Origin: Scilla litardierei
Lineage: Eukaryota; Streptophyta; Magnoliopsida; Asparagales; Asparagaceae
DNA: 64,000 bases
Assembly: GCA_030789695.1 (NCBI GenBank)
Contig: CM061142.1
Coordinates: 796,007,258-796,071,257 of the forward strand
Direction: 5' to 3'
Made by a program: the position numbers and the translations under genes. Of this stretch, positions 58,192-64,000 are shown one piece after another. Under the pieces are notes generated by a model, which saw nothing but the letters and a program-made list of their open reading frames with translations, was not told the origin of the DNA and did not search any database. How positions within the stretch are numbered: position 1 is the stretch's first letter; each line of letters opens with the position of its first letter.

Positions 58192-60652
58192 TTAAGTGTC
58201 CACGCCATCGGATCCATCATCCTCTGTGCTACCCTAAATTAAACAAATGATATATTTACAATCAGATTCAATTTAAAAACTGATGTAATTGAAGAATTCA
58301 CATATACGGGTAGATTAATATTCGATATTTATATTTTACCTCTTCTGTAACATCATTACCCGGTGGATTAGTACAACTTGTCCTATAATGACCCTTTTGC
58401 TTACAATTTCCGCAACGTCGTTTCTTTCGCTCCATTTTCTTTTGTGCTTGCTCTAACCCAGATTGAAATCTGCTTGCTTTCTTAGGACGACCTTTCGTTT
58501 TTACAGGTCCACTTGGGTCATAAACAGAAATTTGTGGGATTTGTTGTATTGTTTGAGAGAGTGATGTTGTATTGGGAAATTGACTAACTTTTATAGCTTC
58601 ATGACTCCGCCTTTCACTTAGTTCTTTCTCAGCCTCCTTAATGAATGCTTCCAATGCTGAATCAAGTTTTAGTAGAAGTGACTTTGATGTGGTTGTCATC
58701 TCCAATGCACTGCTAAACTTTGCTCGTAGGGCCCATGAATGTAAAATATGCCATTGGTTTTCATTAGATGGGCTGCCTCTCATCAACATAATAGTATTAA
58801 CTCCAACATTGCGGTGTCTGGCATGGATTGTCCACCTATGCAATATGTATTGCTCAGGAATAGCTTGTGATTCATTCCATACCATAATCTTCAGAATATG
58901 ACTGCATAAAATTCCACTTGTCTCGAACATAGCACATGTACATGAAAACTTTAATCCATTATGATCATAATTAACTTCTTCCCATTTACTAGTATTTTCA
59001 GAAAACTTACCAACTTTATATACGAAAAGAGAACCATCCATCTTTATCTGATCACGAGACAGTGACATACAACATTTAAACTCATGTTGAAAAAGATCAA
59101 AAATAGCCCGTGTATAGAGCTTTCCAGCTTGTATCTCTATTGGGTGCGAAATATAGTTTAGAGGCTTTGTATTAATATTCATGAAGTCTTCACGAGCTTC
59201 TGTCTCCCGACGAGTTGCGACAGCCTTATCATATTGCTGAATGAATGCATTCAATTGAGTTTGTGCATTTACATATGAATCAAAGAATGCATTTATGCTT
59301 TCGCTGCGCTGACTTGATTTCATGCCTGCAAAAAAAGTGTCTTTCAGATATGCAGAAACCCAATGATCTTTTAATTTGTACATATTCTGCAGCCATCGAT
59401 CTTCTTCCTCATTGATTTTGTACCGATCTTGTAACTCTTTCCACATCAACTCACATTCTTTTATGCTCTTACTATGATACCATTTATCGAAATAGTTAAT
59501 AAAATCCTCTCCGTGAAGAGTCCTTAATGATATCAAATGTTCTGCAATATGTGAATCTAAATGCCATTTGCAATATCGATGACGAGTGTTCGGAAAAACA
59601 CTATGGATTGCATTGCACATACCAATATCTTGATCTGTAATAATAGCGATCGGTTGCATATTATGCATACATTTCAACCATTCTCTAAATAACCACTCAA
59701 AAGTGTCTTCTTTCTCATCAGCCAGCAATGCACATCCAAATAATATAGATTGTCGATGATGATTTACTCCAGTGAACGGAGCAAACGGTAAACTAAATTT
59801 ATTAGTTTTGTAAGTAACGTCAAACACTACAACATCTCCAAAAGTTAAGTAAGAAGATCTGGATCTTCCATCTGCCCAAAACACACTCCTCATCACTCCA
59901 GTTTCATCCACTTGCATTGAAAAATAGAAATCGGGATCAAGTACACTTCGTTCTTGAAATTTCTTTATAATCAACACGCATTCTTGACCGATGTTACTTT
60001 TTCTTTGAGTCCTTATAATTTCATGGCATTGTTGAGGAGTGATGGTTTCTTCCTTATCACCACCAACGACATTAATTACCCTAGAAATTGTTGAAGGTGC
60101 AAGCCCTTCGTCTTCAAGACTATGAACAAGTGTCATGCATGCTTTTGTTCGATGCAACTGCTTATGTGAACGATGCCTTCTCACTTTATCTGGACTAGTT
60201 AGATCATGGCCATAGTGTTCCTCAATAAATACACTCACTATCCATGTTTTGAACTTGGTTAGCTTAAGCCTCATCCTCGCCTTACAACCAACTCTAGTTT
60301 CCCGTCGACGAGCAACTTCTTTTCCATCCTCCCTCTTATCCTTCAAGAACTTCCGTCCTTCCTTGTCACACACAAAAGTTTTTGATATAATCTCTTTTCC
60401 TGGCTTTTTAGAAGAATTTGTTGACTGCCTGCGAATTCCAAATCCTTTCATTTTTGCATATGCATTGTAAAACTGGTATGCAGCTTCAATATTCGGGAAC
60501 TCCATTCCAACAGAAGGCTGACAATGATAATTTTCCCTTACAGTGCGGTGTTCAGCAGTAGATTCTCCTCTTTCTAATCCATGTTGAGACTCGTGATGAT
60601 CAGAATTTGGAAATGATGTTGCATCATCATTCTCGACAATTATATCATCCAT
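58192..60652 (-). CDS. FAR1-related sequence (FRS) protein, transposase-derived transcription factor
   Basis: Exons 60652-58340 and 58233-58192 join over a GT-AG intron (58339-58234) to 784 residues, ending GSTEDDGSDGVDT. The N-terminal FAR1 DNA-binding domain is at about 60-150 (GMEFPNIEAAYQFYNAYA to EEHYGHDL). A MULE-type transposase domain lies at about 274-368, with VVVFDVTYKTN and AIITDQDIGM (Asp278, Asp340/342). A SWIM zinc finger (Cys571, Cys573, Cys583, His585) and a C-terminal CCHC knuckle (Cys747, Cys750, His755, Cys760) follow. FRS proteins are domesticated Mutator-like transposases; FAR1 and FHY3 activate phytochrome A signalling genes. The start chosen is MDDIIVEN because an acceptor (ATTTTCAG) lies 11 bp upstream, making a more distal ATG at 60718 intronic. 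No stop or frameshift is present. A full-length MULE transposase is the alternative, but no TIRs flank it. Confidence 0.85.
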
Positions 60653-62225
60653 ATCAATGAAAAACTGAAAATAAAATATTTTATAAAATTTATAATGCGA
60701 AAAAAGATTTTTTTGCATGTATTATCAGATGAATATAAGCATTCAACATAATAACCAAATAACCACAGAATTTATACACAAGTTTATATTACTATTGCAG
60801 TGTATCATCATTAGTGAAATCTAATAATAGCACCAAAAAGGATCATAAACAACCAATTGCCACAGGGAACTTAATCTGTATTTTGACGTATTTCATCCCT
60901 TAAACATCTTACTTGATGTTCAGATCTAAATAAATATTAAGGATATAGGCTAAGGTCTCACTAATTTGATTGATTTTGGGCATTTTACCTGGAAATTAAT
61001 CTGTAGGAGAGTGTAGAATAAGAAAGCCCCAATCTTCTTTTGTCATCTACCTGGCATTTTATAGGGAACTTAAATCTATAAAATGTAGAAAAGGACAATA
61101 AATTCTCAAACCAGTCACATTATGAAGGCTGAACATGCATGGGAAGAATTGTAAGATCAGATTCTCAATAGGAACTACAAAACAGAAATCGCACCATTCC
61201 AAATATCTTAAGTAGTTTTACGAGATAAATAGAGTTCAGTAAATAATTTGTTTTGCAGTTTCACTTAACTGTTCTATACGTTCCCTCACAAAAAACAAAC
61301 ATAAAATAATAATAAACACTTCAAATTAGGATTCACAAAACTAGATAGATGAAAGTGAATAGTGCGTCCAAATGCAAGACTGTCAAGGGCTGAGGCAGTG
61401 ACGGAAAACAGTCCATAATGTATAATTAGAAATCCTTATAAGGAGAAATCCGTTATAAGGAAAACAGTCCAAAGTTATACTGGTCCTTTATAAGGATGGT
61501 CCTTTATAAGGAGAAATCTTTTCAGTAACATACAAGTGTATTATGATACAAAATCCTGCAGACTGGATTAAATAATCTGGACAAGATACTTTGATACTGT
61601 ATCTGGAGTCAATACAGAACATCCACGATTAAATAATTCAGTTTCATGTTCCCCCTTTTCTTTACAAAAATTTCTTTCAGGCCCTTATCCATCCACGATT
61701 CCGCATCAGTATATTGATTTAAAAAGATTATGAGTTCTATAAATTTTCTGTTATTTAGCCAAGACTTCAAGCTTCTCATTGAGAATTAAGGTTTGTCAAT
61801 ATTAAACTTTTAATAAAATTTGATATCTAATCAATTTTTAAACAGGCCAAAATGAGTACGGTACAGGTTCATAACATCTTTGATAAAATTGTAAAAATCT
61901 TAATCTGAAGTAGAAGTTGAAGGGAAGTGTCGTGGTTGTAAAAGTAGTAAATATACTTTCATCCATTAGCTTTCTAATTCTAGTAAATTTTCTATTTTAC
62001 TCGAATGAGTTTTTTGTAATAGAAAAACAGTGCTAATCTACCAATGTTTTTGTTGAGTGTTGTCGTATTAACAAAGAAAAATAATCTCAGTATATCTGTA
62101 AACCAAGAGAAAAGGTAACGTTCAAACAATCAAATAATCGTATAACGCTCTTACTAATAGAACAGAAATTTTTGGGAAGTTAGATGCAAGAAAAAAATTA
62201 GATTCGAATAATAAGGAAGCCGTAC
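60653..62225 (-). other. Probable 5'UTR intron of the FRS gene
   Basis: On the minus strand a donor (ATCG, then GTACGG, at 62225) and an acceptor (TTATTTTCAG, ending at 60664) bracket 1,562 bp of AT-rich non-coding sequence. A leader intron directly before the start codon is common in this family. A repeat of CTTATAAGGA(GAAATC) words occurs near 61432-61520. No other gene is visible. Confidence 0.5.
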
Positions 62226-62530
62226 CGATAGAACCTCCTTCAGCGGCTACCTCTCGTCGTACGAATCCGCTAGCCGCCGTCGGATCGTGGAATAAGAAAA
62301 AGAGGCGGTGAGTTGGCCCTAAACTCCACCCTCCGAGGAGACGCGGCCGTGAGATCGGAAGAGGAAGACAGGACGGGGAGACGCGGCCGTGATCAAAAGA
62401 GGCAGAACTAAGGGTTGTTTTCCTATCGTCCCAACATTGGGACAAATTTCGTGCTCGGAGAAGAATCAAGAGGAACCAATTTTGGGAGGACGATAGGATG
62501 CGGCTGTTGACCGACGCTTCACGTGAGGAA
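62226..62530 (-). other. Probable FRS 5' untranslated exon
   Basis: A GC-rich island in AT-rich surroundings, ending at the donor at 62226, with purine- and CG-rich sequence typical of leaders. Two ACGCGGCCGTGA words lie at 62340 and 62380. The transcription start was not determined. Confidence 0.45.
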
Positions 62531-62713
62531 GGAGATGAATTAAGGGTTTAGAGTTTTGGTGGCCTTAAGTTATGCGTTGGGTTTATTTACTAATAGGCGT
62601 AACATTTTGCTATTAACCCCTAAACGCAAATTAAAGAAGCATTAGCCAATCAATTAATGCCACATCAGCTCCGGTGTAGGAAAACCCTACACGGGCTGCT
62701 CATCCCCCTTAAA

Positions 62714-62715
<2 letters not shown>

Positions 62716-62748
<33 letters not shown>
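62716..62748. repeat. (AT)n microsatellite
   Basis: About 16 uninterrupted AT dinucleotides, upstream of the FRS leader on the minus strand. Confidence 0.95.
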
Positions 62749-62750
<2 letters not shown>

Positions 62751-64000
62751 CATTTGACAGAGATTTTTGAATACTAGGGCTGACTAGGACAAGCTGACTA
62801 GGACAAAGGGGGTAGATAAAAGACGGCCAGGATTTAATCTTGGGAAATCAACAGTTAGGATTGTGGAAATTTTCTTTTGTATTTTTAGTTTCTAGGGCTG
62901 GTTTGTATTTTCAGAGGGAAACAAATAATTTTTTCTGGCTCACTTAATTGTCACAGACCGCATGCCACAGGCAGTCACATCCGCTGGCCATTGATCACTG
63001 TGCCGATGGCCGTTGTAACAGTGCCAGTGCGAAAACTACAGGTGATAGATGCAGCTGGCCTAACTGACCGGGCCCCACGTTGCTTTTAGGCATTAAATTG
63101 ATGGCATGGCCCCCTGCATTAAATTACATAGAGATTTGCACGGCATACACAGTTTCACCCATTTGCGCGGCATTACATTGAGATTTGCACACATACACAT
63201 CTTGGGCAAAAGAGAGACTTCGCACGGCATCAGGTATTTGGGGGATCAGGTATTAAATTGATGACATCAGGCAAAAGAGAGATTCGCATGGCATTAAATT
63301 GATGGCATCAGGCATAACTGAGCAAGCGCCGCGGGCATAGGCAGCACTTTTTAAGAAAAAACCATAATTGTTATCCCCAAGATAACAATGAGACTAAGTT
63401 TGAGCAAAAACCTTGGGTCAAAAGGAAAAGAAGAATAAACACAGTGTAATATGTGCAAATATAAATAAGTTCCCTCCGCAATAATCAAAATAGTGATTAG
63501 TAACAAAGAAACATAAATTACCTTGCTCAACAATTAAAATAGCGATGAGTAGAAACAAGAAGTGATGAGTGGTGATGAGTAGACAGTGCTTTGCAAATCA
63601 CGTAGGGGAGTTTGACCGTAGGGCAAAGCTATCTCCATACCGCGGGGGAAAACCAAGGCAGTAGGGGCATTTATTTAATGCATGCTCTTGGGAAAACCAA
63701 TGCAGCAGAATGGAGCATCGAATTGGGCAAAACCAAGACCGCATGCCCACAATTAATGCACAGTAATTGGGGACATTTAACTGGACATTTAATTAGGCAA
63801 AAATAAGGAAAACAAGCAGAATTTGATGGGGGCATCTAACTTCTTTCATTCATATTCTCTCCCCCCTCCATTTATCCTCATCTCTTTTGACTCTGTTTCT
63901 ATTTCTTATGTTTGGCTGAGCATCTAATCATTCATTATTCTCCTCTTTCTTATGTTTGGATGTGCATGCTAAAGCAGGTTGGGTGCCCTTCCATTTGAGC
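62749..64000. other. Unassigned repetitive right end
   Basis: No gene. TGACTAGGACAA occurs twice (62781, 62795) and is shared with the duplication near 49350/50555. The phrase GCATTAAATTGATGGCAT recurs near 63090, 63250, 63290, with GAGATTTGCACGGCAT-like words between them. The end has CTTATGTTTGG(C/A)TG repeated at 63907 and 63950. It may be part of a transposon that continues past the window. Confidence 0.4.

Noticed and set aside
60653..60718. Upstream ATG at 60718 as the FRS start
   Set aside because: The added 22 residues are encoded by AT-rich sequence before a good splice acceptor, and the FRS-like acidic N terminus begins at the ATG at 60652.

Overview
This is a plant nuclear genome window, mostly AT-rich intergenic DNA. 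Evidence for this: a four-exon class III secretory peroxidase, a FAR1-related (FRS) gene, Copia and Gypsy retrotransposons with plant-type primer sites, a PIF/Harbinger element, CACTA and Mutator-type termini, and plant introns. I cannot name the species. Only two intact host genes are visible: the peroxidase (47684-49138, +) and the FRS gene (58192-60652, -). Nearly everything else is nested mobile DNA.

1-20334: a large LTR retrotransposon derivative. Its 5' LTR (1-4283) is cut by the window edge. A short non-coding interior (4284-5152) is followed by a 3' LTR split into 5153-5734 and 16241-20334. The split is caused by a 10,506-bp PIF/Harbinger transposon (5735-16240) with a TTC target duplication. 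That transposon carries a three-exon DDE transposase, a two-exon Myb/SANT-like gene and a GRF zinc-finger/transmembrane reading frame, all on the minus strand and each with one obvious disabling lesion. It also holds two arrays of about 70-bp repeats that flank the Myb and transposase genes, and a promoter-like GC-rich block. The large LTR element sits in the gag start of an older minus-strand Copia element (20340-21802).

21803-46575: a decayed Copia element with two LTRs (21803-28158); a spacer with a 252-bp foldback MITE with 9-bp target duplications, a probable SINE and a roughly 1-kb non-autonomous DNA element; then a second Copia element (31570-46575). That second element's reverse transcriptase region is interrupted by a solo LTR (35609-44859). 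The solo LTR is in turn interrupted by a gag-only, SIRE/Maximus-like Copia element (37692-44600).

46576-52300: an LTR remnant, the peroxidase gene with promoter and a GC-AG first intron, a direct duplication of about 343 bp whose first copy carries a 798-bp Mutator-type MITE, and a minus-strand Copia gag with its primer site and part of its LTR. 52300-56700: a CACTA terminus, an RNase H fragment, and an internally deleted minus-strand Gypsy element with a long GC-rich LTR. 56908-57110: an orphan last exon of a BTB/POZ-MATH (BPM) gene. 58192 to about 62530: the FRS gene with a probable 5'UTR intron. 62700-64000: an (AT)n tract and unassigned repetitive DNA.

The main result is the reconstructable nesting order and the unusual Harbinger element. 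Coordinates of TIRs, TSDs and splice sites were read directly from the sequence; family names rest on motif recognition, and no database search was possible.
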